Positions 25,118-33,670 are shown, counted from the first letter of the stretch. The stretch: DNA of 64,000 nucleotides from Pseudomonas kilonensis (GCF_001269885.1 NZ_LHVH01000020.1:62001-126000); one strand, 5' to 3'. Translations and numbers: made by a program. Notes: generated from the letters alone by a model not told the origin.

Positions 25118-26065
25118 ATGACTATGATGAACAGAAATGACTTGCGTCGTGCTGACATCAATTTGCTGGTGGTTTTCGAAACCATGATGCACGAGCAAAA
25201 CGTTACCCGCGTCAGCGAAAAGCTGTTTCTCGGCCAGCCAACGATCAGCAGTGCCCTGGCGCGCTTGCGGTTGATGTTCGATGATCCGTTGTTCATCCGT
25301 TCGGGACGGCTGATGGAGCCGACCTCCCGGGCCCAGGAAATCTTCTCCAATCTGTCGCCGGCGCTGGACGGCATCGCCGCCGCCTTGAGCCTTTGCCAGG
25401 CGTTCGAGCCGTCCACCAGCGAGGCGACCTTCCATATCGGGCTGTGCGATGACGTCGAGTACGCATTGCTGCCGGAGCTGTTACGCCGCCTGCGGGCCGA
25501 GGCACCCGGCACCACATTGGTGGTGCGTCGGGCCGACCAATGGCAGTTGTCCCAGCTGTTGGCCAGCGGTGAGATTTCCCTGGGAATCAGCCCAACCTTG
25601 GAACTGCCGGCCAATGCCCGACGCAAGCTGCTGCGGCCGATTCGGCCGATGCTGTTGCGCGCCGATTCGCAGCCCGGTGAACTGACGCTGGACGAGTTCT
25701 GCCGTCGGCCCCATGCGATTGTGTCGTCCATGGGCAATGTTATCGATGACTCGGACCGCGCGTTATGCCTGATGGGCCGACAGCGGCGGGTGGTGTTGAC
25801 CGTGCCGCAATTCAGCGCCTTGCCCGTGCTGTTGGCCCAGAGCGACATGATCGCCATCGTGCCGGATTACGTTGCCCAGGCGATGGCGGTGACGACCGGC
25901 ATGAGGGCGCAAGCGGCCCCGATCTGCTTGCCACAGCACGAGCTTTCCATGGTCTGGCGCGGCGCCTCGCACAATGATCCGGGGGAGCGGTGGCTGCGTT
26001 CGCGTTGCAGCGCGTTCCTGGCCGAGCAGGCCGACCCGCGGGAGCATTCGAAGAGAGTGGCCTGA
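25118..26065 (+). CDS. LysR family transcriptional regulator (NodD/LeuO-like branch)
   Basis: 315 residues; the start could be this ATG or MNRNDLRRADINLLVVFE a few codons later. The winged helix has MMHEQNVTRVSEKLFLGQPT then ISSALARLRLMFDDPLFIR. The DINLLVVFETMM / DDPLFIRSGR pattern is the NodD/SyrM/LeuO-type subclass. The effector domain includes FHIGLCDDVEYALLPELLRR and LAQSDMIAIVPDYVAQAM. It converges with the GlxA-like gene and is not divergent from any target gene, being preceded by about 500 nt of repeats, so its regulon cannot be guessed from position. Confidence 0.88.
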   Translation: MTMMNRNDLRRADINLLVVFETMMHEQNVTRVSEKLFLGQPTISSALARLRLMFDDPLFIRSGRLMEPTSRAQEIFSNLSPALDGIAAALSLCQAFEPSTSEATFHIGLCDDVEYALLPELLRRLRAEAPGTTLVVRRADQWQLSQLLASGEISLGISPTLELPANARRKLLRPIRPMLLRADSQPGELTLDEFCRRPHAIVSSMGNVIDDSDRALCLMGRQRRVVLTVPQFSALPVLLAQSDMIAIVPDYVAQAMAVTTGMRAQAAPICLPQHELSMVWRGASHNDPGERWLRSRCSAFLAEQADPREHSKRVA

Positions 26066-26092
26066 CGGGACCGTACCCTAAGGGGTTAGTGC

Positions 26093-27112
26093 TCAGCGGG
26101 AAAACCGGTTGCGATACTCCCGGGGGGAAATCGAGAGATGGCGCTGGAAGGTGTGACGCATTCGTTCTTCGTCACCGAAGCCGCAGGACCGGGCGATCTG
26201 GTCGATGTTGCGCTGGGAGTCTTCGAGCATTCGACGCGCGGCTTCAAGGCGGAACATCTCGACGGCTTTGGCCGGGGTTCGTCCGGTCTGGCGTTTGTAG
26301 ACCCGGGCAAAATTGCGTGGGCTCATCCTTGCCTGGCGGGCCAGTCGTTCGACGGTGAGGTTGTCGTCATCCAGGTGTTCGGTCATCCAGGCGTGCAGTT
26401 CGTCGAACCCGGCGCTGTCCTGCATCTGCAACTGCAGCAGTTGGCTGAACTGCGCTTGTCCGCCGGGGCGCTTGAGAAACACCACCAGCTCACGGGCCAC
26501 CTGCAGGGACACCTCGCGCCCACAATCGGCTTCGACCAGTGCCAGGGCCATGTCGATGCCGGCGCTGACACCGGCCGAGGTCCACACGGCGTCCTGCTGG
26601 ATGAAGATCGCGTCCAGGTCCACTGTAATCGACGGGAAGCCGCTCTTGAGCATGTCGCACATGGCCCAATGGGTGGCCGCGCGGCGTCCGTCCAGTAAAC
26701 CAGCCTGGGCCATGAGGAAGGTGCCGCTGCATACCGATGCGGTACGCCGGGCCTTGACCGAGGCTTTGCTCAGCCATTGCACCAGGTCGACACAGTCAAT
26801 CATCGCCTGCCGTATGTCCGGTGCGCCAGGCACGATCAACGTATCGATGAGCGTCCCGTCGAGCTCGTGCAGGGCACGGGTATCCACGACCAAGCCTTCG
26901 GCGGTCTGCATCAATCCGCCTTCCAGGCTTGCGGTGTGCAGGGTGTAGCCGGGCAGGCCGCGTTCAGTCATGGCTTTGGTGGCGGCCCAGAAAACGGTCT
27001 GGGCACCGGTCAGGTCCAACAGGCCCATCTGCGGATAAGCCAGGAATACCAGTGTGCGCGGTTGGGAAATGGACTCGGCGGCGATGCCGACCTCCAGGGT
27101 CATCTCGTTCAT
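26093..27112 (-). CDS. GlxA-like regulator: DJ-1/PfpI domain fused to AraC helix-turn-helix
   Basis: 339 residues from the ATG at 27112 (MNEMTLEVGIAAESISQ); a further 16 codons upstream are possible. The N-terminal DJ-1/PfpI-like domain (RTLVFLAYPQMGLLDLTGAQ, DTLIVPGAPDIRQAM, TASVCSGTFLMAQAGLL with the nucleophile-elbow Cys, ATHWAMCDML) covers about 20-200. The AraC-type C-terminus has ERLARQARMSPRNFARVYKR and IARSCGFGDEERMRHTFQRH. Close relatives sense small nitrogenous or one-carbon metabolites. Divergent from an ABC-type binding protein with a palindrome between them, so it probably regulates that gene. Confidence 0.9.
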   Translation of the reverse strand: MNEMTLEVGIAAESISQPRTLVFLAYPQMGLLDLTGAQTVFWAATKAMTERGLPGYTLHTASLEGGLMQTAEGLVVDTRALHELDGTLIDTLIVPGAPDIRQAMIDCVDLVQWLSKASVKARRTASVCSGTFLMAQAGLLDGRRAATHWAMCDMLKSGFPSITVDLDAIFIQQDAVWTSAGVSAGIDMALALVEADCGREVSLQVARELVVFLKRPGGQAQFSQLLQLQMQDSAGFDELHAWMTEHLDDDNLTVERLARQARMSPRNFARVYKRQTGRTPAKAVEMFRLEAARRMLEDSQRNIDQIARSCGFGDEERMRHTFQRHLSISPREYRNRFSR

Positions 27113-27190
27113 GATCGCTTCGCGCTGGGTGTTCGTCAGGGAGGTATGCAAGATTATCAAGTGATCGTACCCGTGAGTGCGATTTCATGG

Positions 27191-27205
27191 GTTCGGATGC
27201 CGAAC
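27191..27205. promoter_or_regulatory. Palindrome GTTCGG-atg-CCGAAC in the glxA-like/binding-protein promoter region
   Basis: A perfect 6-bp inverted repeat with 3-nt centre, 79 nt upstream of the GlxA-like start and 106 nt upstream of the binding-protein start. A candidate regulator site; AT-rich sequence after it (27215-27270) would suit the binding-protein promoter. Confidence 0.4.
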
Positions 27206-27310
27206 ATTTAGGTGCTATTGATATGCCATTAAGGTATTTAAATTAACATTCTTATAGCTTTAAAGTCGTTGTCTTCAGTCTTTTTCACTTACTGTGAGGT
27301 TCATCAGACC

Positions 27311-28318
27311 ATGGCTTTCAAGCGTTCTGCGCTCACCTTGTTGGTTTCCCTGGCGGCCACTGCGCTGCTCAATCCCTTGGCCCACGCCGAAGGCAAGATC
27401 AGCATCGCCCAGCAATTCGGTATCGGTTACCTGATCCTCGACGTGGTGCGTGACCAGCAGTTGATCGAGAAACATGGCAAGGCCCAGGGCCTCGATATCA
27501 AGGTGGACTGGAACAGCATTTCCGGCGCAACGGCGATGAACGAAGCCTTGCTGACCGGTGCCCTGGATGTGGTGTCGGCGGGCGTTCCGCCGATGCTGAC
27601 GATCTGGGATCGGACCCGCGGCAAGCAGAACGTCAAGGCCATCGCCTCGCTGGGGTCGATGCCCAACTATTTGCTGACCAATAACCCGAACGTGAAAAGC
27701 CTCAAGGACTTCACCGACAAGGACCGGATCGCTGTCCCGGCGGCAGGTGTGGGGTTCCAGTCGCGCACGCTGCAGATCGAAACCGCCAAGGAGTTCGGCA
27801 ACGATCACTTCAAGAAATTCGACGACATCTCGGTCAGCCTCCCGCACCCGGATGCGACGGCGGCGCTGATCGCCGGTCAGTCAGAAATCAATTCGCACTT
27901 CTCCAGCCCACCGTTCCAGTACCAGGCACTGCAAAGCCCCAACGTACACAAGGTGCTCAGCTCCTATGATGTGCTGGGCGGGCCGGCGACGTTCAACGTG
28001 CTCTACACCACGGAAAAATTCCACGACGAAAATCCCAAGACCTACAAGGCGTTCTACGACGCCCTGGTGGAGGCGCAAGGCATTATCAAGGCCGACAAGC
28101 CGGCCGCTGCCCAGACCTACATCCGCGTAGAGCAGTCCAAGTTGCCGCTGCCGCTGGTGGAAAAAATCGTCACTGACCCCGAAATCGACTTCACCGTCGT
28201 CCCGCAACGCACCTACATCTATGCGCAGAAGCTGCACGAACTGGGCGTGCTGAAAAACCAGGCCGACAGCTGGAAGGACTATTTCTTTGAAGAGGCCCAT
28301 GCCGGTGCCGGCAGTTGA
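27311..28318 (+). CDS. Orphan ABC transporter substrate-binding protein (NMT1/SsuA/TauA-like)
   Basis: 335 residues from the ATG at 27311 (MAFKRSALTLLVSLAATALL), with signal peptide cleavage probable after PLAHA. The fold is of the nitrate/taurine/alkanesulfonate/thiamine-precursor binding group: ISIAQQFGIGYLILDVV, TGALDVVSAGVPPMLTIWDR, FTDKDRIAVPAAGVGFQSRT and HPDATAALIAGQSEINSHFS. Such proteins deliver organic anions to an inner-membrane permease and ATPase. Neither partner is encoded here: the next gene is an AraC regulator. It may work with a transporter elsewhere, or act as a ligand sensor. Predicted periplasmic. Confidence 0.87.
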   Translation: MAFKRSALTLLVSLAATALLNPLAHAEGKISIAQQFGIGYLILDVVRDQQLIEKHGKAQGLDIKVDWNSISGATAMNEALLTGALDVVSAGVPPMLTIWDRTRGKQNVKAIASLGSMPNYLLTNNPNVKSLKDFTDKDRIAVPAAGVGFQSRTLQIETAKEFGNDHFKKFDDISVSLPHPDATAALIAGQSEINSHFSSPPFQYQALQSPNVHKVLSSYDVLGGPATFNVLYTTEKFHDENPKTYKAFYDALVEAQGIIKADKPAAAQTYIRVEQSKLPLPLVEKIVTDPEIDFTVVPQRTYIYAQKLHELGVLKNQADSWKDYFFEEAHAGAGS

Positions 28319-28329
28319 GTCCTGAGCGA

Positions 28330-28347
28330 TTATCCGTTTTCGGCACA
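28330..28347 (+). promoter_or_regulatory. Putative AraC operator copy 1 (TTATCCGTTTTCGGCACA)
   Basis: This 18-nt sequence, between the binding-protein stop and the AraC gene, recurs with one mismatch on the opposite strand at 29415-29432. The two copies bracket the araC-type gene, and each lies upstream of a coding unit (araC; sphA-like/MFS/amidase). Confidence 0.5.
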
Positions 28348-28391
28348 ATTGCCCGACCGGCCCACGGGGCGGAATGGAACTTGCCTGAGCT

Positions 28392-28430
28392 TTGACCCGT
28401 ATGCCCTGGAATCATCAAAGGTCGGGTCAA
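28392..28430. promoter_or_regulatory. Inverted repeat TTGACCCG...CGGGTCAA reaching the AraC start codon
   Basis: Perfect 8-bp arms at 28392-28399 and 28423-28430; the last A of the right arm is the A of the ATG. It could be an operator or an mRNA hairpin that hides the translation start. No clear Shine-Dalgarno lies elsewhere in the 12 nt before the ATG. Confidence 0.4.
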
Positions 28431-29422
28431 TGAACAACTCCAACATGGCGCAGCCAGCGATCTCGTCGGACCTGTTGCCGACGCTGCCGATCAATCGGTT
28501 CCGCACCGCAGACATCGACGAGCACGCCCGCAACATGGGTGGCTGGCAGGTTTGCTATGACCAGTTGACCCCCGGGCGTTTCGAAGGCGAGTTGATCGAG
28601 TTCCGCTCGGAGTGGATGCAACTGGTGCGCGACCGCTCTAATCAGGCACTGACCAAGCAAGGCATGGCCTGGGAGGGCGCCATCACCTTTAGCGTGCCGC
28701 TGAGTGCCGATGGGCCGGTCTTTTGCTCCGGGCACCCGATTATCGAGCCCAGCCTGTTGGTCGCCCGTGGCCAGAACCTGCCCGAGCTGCGCACACCCCA
28801 GCATCTCGACCTGCTCAGTGTCGCCATCGACGAGCAGGCGTTGGAGCATGTGCTGGAACGACAGGGCAGTCGCTTTCGAATTACCGATCTTCCCAAGTGT
28901 TACCGTCTCGGCAACTCGACGCTGCCCGCCGAGCTGGCGGCGTTGTTCGATGAGCTTGAAGGCGGCGAGCAGGGGCGTGACTCGTTACTGGGTTACGAGT
29001 CGATCCGCCGTGGCCTGCGTGACACGGTGATGCTGCACATACTGGAACTGGTGGCACCGGATGAGGCGCCGCCGCTCAACCCCACGGCGCGCAAGCGCAT
29101 GGTCGACCGCGCCCGGGAATATGCCTTGACCCATGTCGATGAGCCGCTGTCGATCCTCGACCTGTGCAACCACATCGGTGCCAGCCGACGAAAACTGCAG
29201 TATTGCTTCCAGGAGACGCTGGGTATCAACCCCGTGGCCTATTTGCGGGCGTTGCGCCTCAATGCCGTGCGTCGTGAACTGCGCAGCGGCGGCCATGCCC
29301 AAGGTGTACAGGAGGTGGCGGCACGCTGGGGCTTCTGGCATTTGAGCCGGTTTTCCAGCGACTATCGAGTGTTGTTCGGCGAGACGCCTTCACAAACCCT
29401 GCGTCGCACGCATCTGTGCTGA
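28430..29422 (+). CDS. AraC family transcriptional regulator (EutR-like)
   Basis: 330 residues from the ATG at 28430 (MNNSNMAQPAISSDLLPTLP). The N-terminal ligand domain has RTADIDEHARNMGGWQVCYD, a pattern of the EutR/AraC group without a classic cupin HxH. The C-terminal double helix-turn-helix is clear: DLCNHIGASRRKLQYCFQ, then GINPVAYLRALRLNAVRREL and EVAARWGFWHLSRFSSDYRV, LFGETPSQTLR. Likely the activator of the downstream SphA-like/MFS/amidase genes, since near-identical boxes precede the regulator and that operon. Amine or amide ligand suspected from the amidase. Confidence 0.88.
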   Translation: MNNSNMAQPAISSDLLPTLPINRFRTADIDEHARNMGGWQVCYDQLTPGRFEGELIEFRSEWMQLVRDRSNQALTKQGMAWEGAITFSVPLSADGPVFCSGHPIIEPSLLVARGQNLPELRTPQHLDLLSVAIDEQALEHVLERQGSRFRITDLPKCYRLGNSTLPAELAALFDELEGGEQGRDSLLGYESIRRGLRDTVMLHILELVAPDEAPPLNPTARKRMVDRAREYALTHVDEPLSILDLCNHIGASRRKLQYCFQETLGINPVAYLRALRLNAVRRELRSGGHAQGVQEVAARWGFWHLSRFSSDYRVLFGETPSQTLRRTHLC

Positions 29423-29432
29423 AAACGGATAA
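29415..29432 (-). promoter_or_regulatory. Putative AraC operator copy 2, overlapping the araC stop
   Basis: Reverse complement reads TTATCCGTTTTCAGCACA, differing from copy 1 at one position. It overlaps the TGA of the araC gene and lies 61 nt before the start of the SphA-like gene. Confidence 0.5.
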
Positions 29433-29492
29433 CGGCTGACCGGCCGGCTCCCTAGGATGACCCCTACACCACATGGTCGGGAGGGGCATTCG

Positions 29493-30425
29493 ATGAATCA
29501 GAAGAATAAAACCAACGTCTTGCGCTGTACTGGGTTAACCCTGGGATTGATCGCTGTCTGTGGCGCTGCCCATGGCACCGAAAACGGCGCGCCGACCACG
29601 GCGGTCGGGGTCTACGATTTCGGCGCGGGCATGATGCCGCCGGCCACGCCCTTCGGCACTGTCGGCCTGCGAACTGCGTTCTATTCGGCCAACGTGCAGA
29701 AAGATCGCCACGGCAAGTCTGCGGACAACAATTTCTCCCTGGATGTCTTGTCCATCGGCGTCGCCTACATGCGCATGACCGATTACACCGTGCTGGGCGC
29801 CAAGTACGGCTTCGGCGCCGTCGTGCCGTTCTTCCAGATGGACGCCTCGCTACAGGTGCAGACGCCTGTCGGTCCGCTGGACCTCGCGGCCGACCCGTTT
29901 CGCCTGGCTGATATCCAGGTGCTGCCGGTGATCTTGCAATGGACCCTTTCACCGAATTTGTTCGTCAATGCCCAGTTCCAGATCCAGGCCCCCACAGGCG
30001 ACTACGACAAGGATCGCTTGATCTCGCCGGGCCTCAACCACTGGACCTTCTCGCCGATCCTCAACGCCACCTACATCTCCGACAGCGGCTTCGAAGTGTC
30101 TTCCAGCTTCGAAGCCGACATCAACACGCGCAACCACGCCACCGACTACAAGAATGGCGTCGAGTACCGCCACGAGTTCGCCGTGGGTCAACACGTTGGC
30201 CCGTGGACCGTGGGCGTGGGCGGCTATTACTACCGGCAATTCACCGATGACGATGCGCCGGGCCTGGAAGCGGGCAATCGTGCCCGGGTGTTGGCGGTCG
30301 GGCCGGCGGTGAGTTACTTCAAGCCCGGCATGCCGCCGATATGGCTGCATGTCTACAAGGAGCTCGATGCGCGCAACCGCGCCGAGGGCTACACCACGGC
30401 GCTGCGTATTTCTCAAAGTTTCTAA
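29493..30425 (+). CDS. SphA/MetA-type outer membrane protein (phenol-degradation meta-pathway channel family)
   Basis: 310 residues from the ATG at 29493, with GGGAGGGG upstream. Signal peptide (NVLRCTGLTLGLIAVCGAAH) then a beta-barrel with the family opening NGAPTTAVGVYDFGAGMMPP. Alternating hydrophobic strands follow, and the C-terminus ends in aromatic phenylalanine (ALRISQSF), as outer-membrane barrels do. Family members facilitate uptake of hydrophobic or aromatic compounds. First gene of a three-gene operon with an MFS permease and an amidase, so it probably admits the amide substrate. The nearby AraC regulator is the likely controller. Confidence 0.85.
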   Translation: MNQKNKTNVLRCTGLTLGLIAVCGAAHGTENGAPTTAVGVYDFGAGMMPPATPFGTVGLRTAFYSANVQKDRHGKSADNNFSLDVLSIGVAYMRMTDYTVLGAKYGFGAVVPFFQMDASLQVQTPVGPLDLAADPFRLADIQVLPVILQWTLSPNLFVNAQFQIQAPTGDYDKDRLISPGLNHWTFSPILNATYISDSGFEVSSSFEADINTRNHATDYKNGVEYRHEFAVGQHVGPWTVGVGGYYYRQFTDDDAPGLEAGNRARVLAVGPAVSYFKPGMPPIWLHVYKELDARNRAEGYTTALRISQSF

Positions 30426-30437
30426 AAGGGGCTCGCC

Positions 30438-31685
30438 ATGAACCAATCAAGTTCCGTTTCAACCGCGGCCAGTCCGTCCCGCCAGGCCAGTTGGCGTGAA
30501 GGGCTGGTGCTGATGCTGGGCAGCAGCCTGACGATCATGGGGGCGGTGATGGTCACGCCCATCCTGCCCAGGTTGGGCGCCGAATTCGGCCCCCTGGAGC
30601 CGCGCGCCGATCTGCTGGTGCCGTTGGCGATAACCGGTCCGGCTTTGGCGATTGCCGTGTGCGCACCGTTGGCTGGCTGGTTGGCCGACCGCGTAGGGCG
30701 CAAAGCCTTGCTGGTGATTGCCACGGTGCTCTACGCCTTGCTCGGTGCGCTGCCGGCCATGCTCGACAGCCTGCCTTCGATTGTCGGTGCGCGGCTGTTG
30801 TTCGGGTGCACGGAGGCGGCGGTGATGACCTGCTGCGCAACCTTGATCGCTGACTATTGGCAGGGCGAGGAGCGGTTGCGCTACGTCAATCGGCAGGTGG
30901 TGACTATTGGCCTGGTGGGGGCGCTGTTTTTCGTGGTGGGCGGGGTGCTCGGCGAGCACTCGTGGCGCACGCCGTTCCTGCTGTATTTGCTGCCACTGCT
31001 GCTGGTGCCGGTAATGATGAAAGTGCTCTGGGAACCGCCGCTGGCGAAGCTACAGAGGGTCGAGCAGAGCGTCGATGAGTCGGGACCGGCCAAGGTCGCC
31101 GTGCTGCAACTGCTGGTCGGCTACCTGATGATCCTGGGCGGCATGGTCCTGACGTTCATCATGCCGATCCAGGCGCCGATGCTGTTGGTCAGCCTGGGGA
31201 TCACCTCCAGCACGATGATTGGCCTGGCCGCGGGGTTGAGCCTGTTGGCGACCCTGGGCGGTTCGCTGATGTGGCCGTTGCTGCGCCGCCGCTTCGGCAT
31301 CGCCGGTTGCAACGCACTGTTGCTCGGCCTGATGGGCCTTGGGCTGTGGCTGCTGATGCGCGGGCAGAGCTACAACGCCGTGCTGGTGGCGGTATTCATC
31401 CAGGGCCTGGGGGCCGGGTTGCTGGTACCCAACGTGATGGCGCCGGTGATGAATGCCCTGACCGCCAGCACCCGCGGCCGAGGCTTGGGCGGGTTTACCT
31501 CGTGCCTGTACATCGGTCAGTTCGTCAGTCCGCTGGTGGTGGCCTTGGTGATTGTCTTCGCCGGTGACCTGCGTCACGCCATCCAGTGGCTGTCCCTGGC
31601 CAGTCTTGCCTTGGCGCTGCTCTGGGTCGTTGTCGGCCTGCGTGCACGCGGCCAGGGGCAGGCGCGCGCTGTCGGGTCACATTAA
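30438..31685 (+). CDS. MFS transporter
   Basis: 415 residues, 12 predicted TM helices. Starts 12 nt after the outer membrane gene. The family loop between TM2 and TM3 is GWLADRVGRKALLVIATVLY; other helices include LLVGYLMILGGMVLTFIM, LALGLMGLGLWLLM-like segments and LGGFTSCLYIGQFVSPLVVA. Drug:H+ antiporter (DHA1-like) shape, but gene order suggests import or export of the metabolite cleaved by the downstream amidase. Inner membrane. Substrate not determinable from sequence. Confidence 0.9.
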   Translation: MNQSSSVSTAASPSRQASWREGLVLMLGSSLTIMGAVMVTPILPRLGAEFGPLEPRADLLVPLAITGPALAIAVCAPLAGWLADRVGRKALLVIATVLYALLGALPAMLDSLPSIVGARLLFGCTEAAVMTCCATLIADYWQGEERLRYVNRQVVTIGLVGALFFVVGGVLGEHSWRTPFLLYLLPLLLVPVMMKVLWEPPLAKLQRVEQSVDESGPAKVAVLQLLVGYLMILGGMVLTFIMPIQAPMLLVSLGITSSTMIGLAAGLSLLATLGGSLMWPLLRRRFGIAGCNALLLGLMGLGLWLLMRGQSYNAVLVAVFIQGLGAGLLVPNVMAPVMNALTASTRGRGLGGFTSCLYIGQFVSPLVVALVIVFAGDLRHAIQWLSLASLALALLWVVVGLRARGQGQARAVGSH

Positions 31686-31711
31686 TCGTCATGACACAAG
31701 GAACCTGAAAC

Positions 31712-33169
31712 ATGGGTATGCAAGACATCCACCACCTGATGGACATTGAAGATGCCACGGCGCTGGCCGAGTGGGTCAGGCGTGGCGAGGTTCAGCCCGG
31801 CGAACTGCTGGAAACGGCCATCGAGCGCCTGGAACGGGTCGAGCCGCAGCTCAATGCGGTGGCCGAGCGCTTGTACGATTCGGCCCGGGAGGCGGCGCGC
31901 AAGCCTCAGGCTGCACAAGGCCTGCTGGCCGGTGTGCCGACCTTGATCAAAGACCTGTTTTCACCGGTCAACGGCGCGGCGATGACTAACGGTTCGCGCG
32001 CGCTGGGCGACTGTCGTGCGGATTTTGATTCGGAAGTCGTCGCGCGGTTGCGGCGTGCCGGATGCCAGCTGATGGGCACCAGTACTTCTCCGGAGTTCGG
32101 CACTTCGTACTCCACCGAATCCGCGCGCTTGGGCGCCACCCGCAACCCCTGGAGGATCGATCATAGCGCCGGTGGCTCCAGCGGTGGCGCGGCGGCACTG
32201 GTGGCGGCCCGCGTGGTGCCGTTTGCCCACGGCAACGACGGTGGCGGTTCATTGCGCGTGCCGGCGTCTTGCTGTGGCGTGTTCGGGTTCAAGCCCAGCC
32301 GCGGCCTGATGCCGTCGGGGCCGATAATGGGCGAGGGCTGGGCGGGGATGGGCACGCCTCATGCGATCACTTTGTCGGTGCGCGACAGTGCGGCGTTGCT
32401 GGACGCCACCGCCGGGATGGACCTGGGCGCGCCGTACGCCGCGCCGATCCAGGCGTTGCCGTATGTGATGGCAGTGCAGGCTGATCCCAAGCCGCTGCGC
32501 ATTGCCCTGGTCGAGCAGCTCGGGCCTTGGCCTACGTCACCCCAGAGCCTTCAGGCGGTGGGCGAGGCCGCGCGGTTGTGCGAGTCGTTGGGGCATCGTG
32601 TTGAATCGGTGAGCCTGCCGGTGGCGTTGCTGGAGTTTCTCGACCACGTGTTCAGCATTATTGGTGCAAGCACCCGTCGCTATGTCGACCTGCTGGGCCA
32701 GATGCGTGGGTTCGCCGTGCAGGCGGAAGAACTGGAGGTGCGGACCCGGATCATCCTGCGTGACAAGGGCAACGTCAGCGGCGCCCAATATGTCGCGGCG
32801 GTGGAATGGATTCATGCGCTGGGCCGGCAGTTGGCAGTGTTCATGCAGGATTACGACGTGATCCTGACCCCGGTCCTGACCCGTGAACCGATGCCGATTG
32901 GCGAACTGGATCTGCAGGATGTGTGCATGAGCCTGGATCAACTGCTTGAGCGCTACCACAGCTATGCGCCGTTCACTGCGTTGTTCAATGCCAGCGGTCA
33001 GCCGGCGATGTCAGTGCCATTGTCCTGGAGCGCCAATGGCCTGCCGATGGGGGCGCATTTTGCCGGTCGCTTCGGCGAGGAAAGCACCTTGCTGGCCCTG
33101 GCCGCCCAACTGGAACGCGCCCAGCCCTGGCGCGGCCGAGTCCCACCGGTCAACGCCTGCCGGCGTTAA
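31712..33169 (+). CDS. Amidase (amidase signature family)
   Basis: 485 residues. The Ser-cisSer-Lys triad is intact: K80 in GVPTLIKDLF, the cis-Ser in HSAGGSSGGAAA (about S156) and the nucleophile in GNDGGGSLRVPAS (about S180), with normal spacing. C-terminal YHSYAPFTALFNASGQPAMS and GLPMGAHFAGRFGEESTLLA are typical of 6-aminohexanoate-cyclic-dimer hydrolase and indoleacetamide-type enzymes. It hydrolyses a carboxamide to acid plus ammonia. Third gene of the SphA-like/MFS/amidase operon, 26 nt after the permease, so uptake and hydrolysis of an amide is the simplest reading. Cytoplasmic; no signal peptide. Confidence 0.92.
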   Translation: MGMQDIHHLMDIEDATALAEWVRRGEVQPGELLETAIERLERVEPQLNAVAERLYDSAREAARKPQAAQGLLAGVPTLIKDLFSPVNGAAMTNGSRALGDCRADFDSEVVARLRRAGCQLMGTSTSPEFGTSYSTESARLGATRNPWRIDHSAGGSSGGAAALVAARVVPFAHGNDGGGSLRVPASCCGVFGFKPSRGLMPSGPIMGEGWAGMGTPHAITLSVRDSAALLDATAGMDLGAPYAAPIQALPYVMAVQADPKPLRIALVEQLGPWPTSPQSLQAVGEAARLCESLGHRVESVSLPVALLEFLDHVFSIIGASTRRYVDLLGQMRGFAVQAEELEVRTRIILRDKGNVSGAQYVAAVEWIHALGRQLAVFMQDYDVILTPVLTREPMPIGELDLQDVCMSLDQLLERYHSYAPFTALFNASGQPAMSVPLSWSANGLPMGAHFAGRFGEESTLLALAAQLERAQPWRGRVPPVNACRR

Positions 33170-33171
33170 AA

Positions 33172-33670
33172 CTGTGGGAGCGGGATTGCTCGCGAAGGCG
33201 GCGTCAGATTCAGCATCATGGTTGACTGATGGGCCGCTATCGCGAGCAGGCTCGCTCCCACAGGGGATTTTTGGTGGTCGCGGATGGCTTGGGCGACTCG
33301 GAAAAAACTGTGGGAGCGAGCTTGCTCGCGATGGCGTTGGGTCAGTCGGCATCATGGTTGGCTGATAGTCCGCTTTCGCGAGCAGGCTCGCTCCCACAGG
33401 GGATCTTTGGTGGTCGCGGATGGCTTGGGCGACTCGGAAAAAAATTGTGGGAGCGGGCTTGCTCGCGAAGGTGTTGGGTCAGTCGGCATCATGGTTGGCT
33501 GATGGGCCGCTATCGCGAGCAGGCTCGCTCCCACAGGGGATTTTTGGTGGTCGCGGATGGCTTGGCGATTCGGAAAAAACTGTGGGAGCGAGCTTGCTCG
33601 CGATGGCGGCGTCAGATTCAGCATCATGGTTGGCTGATAGACCGCTATCGCGAGCAAGCTCGCTCCCACA
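33172..33670. repeat. Tandem REPIN array, about 3.7 units of 135-138 nt
   Basis: Units start at about 33171, 33306, 33444 and 33579. Each begins CTGTGGGAGCGRGCTTGCTC, carries a middle resembling GTCAGATTCAGCATCATGG, the inverted arm CGCGAGCAGGCTCGCTCCCA, then a shared linker GGTGGTCGCGGATGGCTTGG. Inclusion of the linker in each copy shows the REPIN was amplified with its flank. It fills the 537-nt gap between the convergent amidase and aldehyde dehydrogenase genes. The last unit is truncated in its linker, and GGGCTCTGAGGGG...CCAGAGCCC close to 33675-33700 may act as a terminator. Confidence 0.9.

Noticed and set aside
33172..33670. Repeat array as a possible CRISPR
   Set aside because: Units are 135-138 nt, each an inverted REP pair with conserved linker rather than short repeats with unique spacers, and no cas genes are near.
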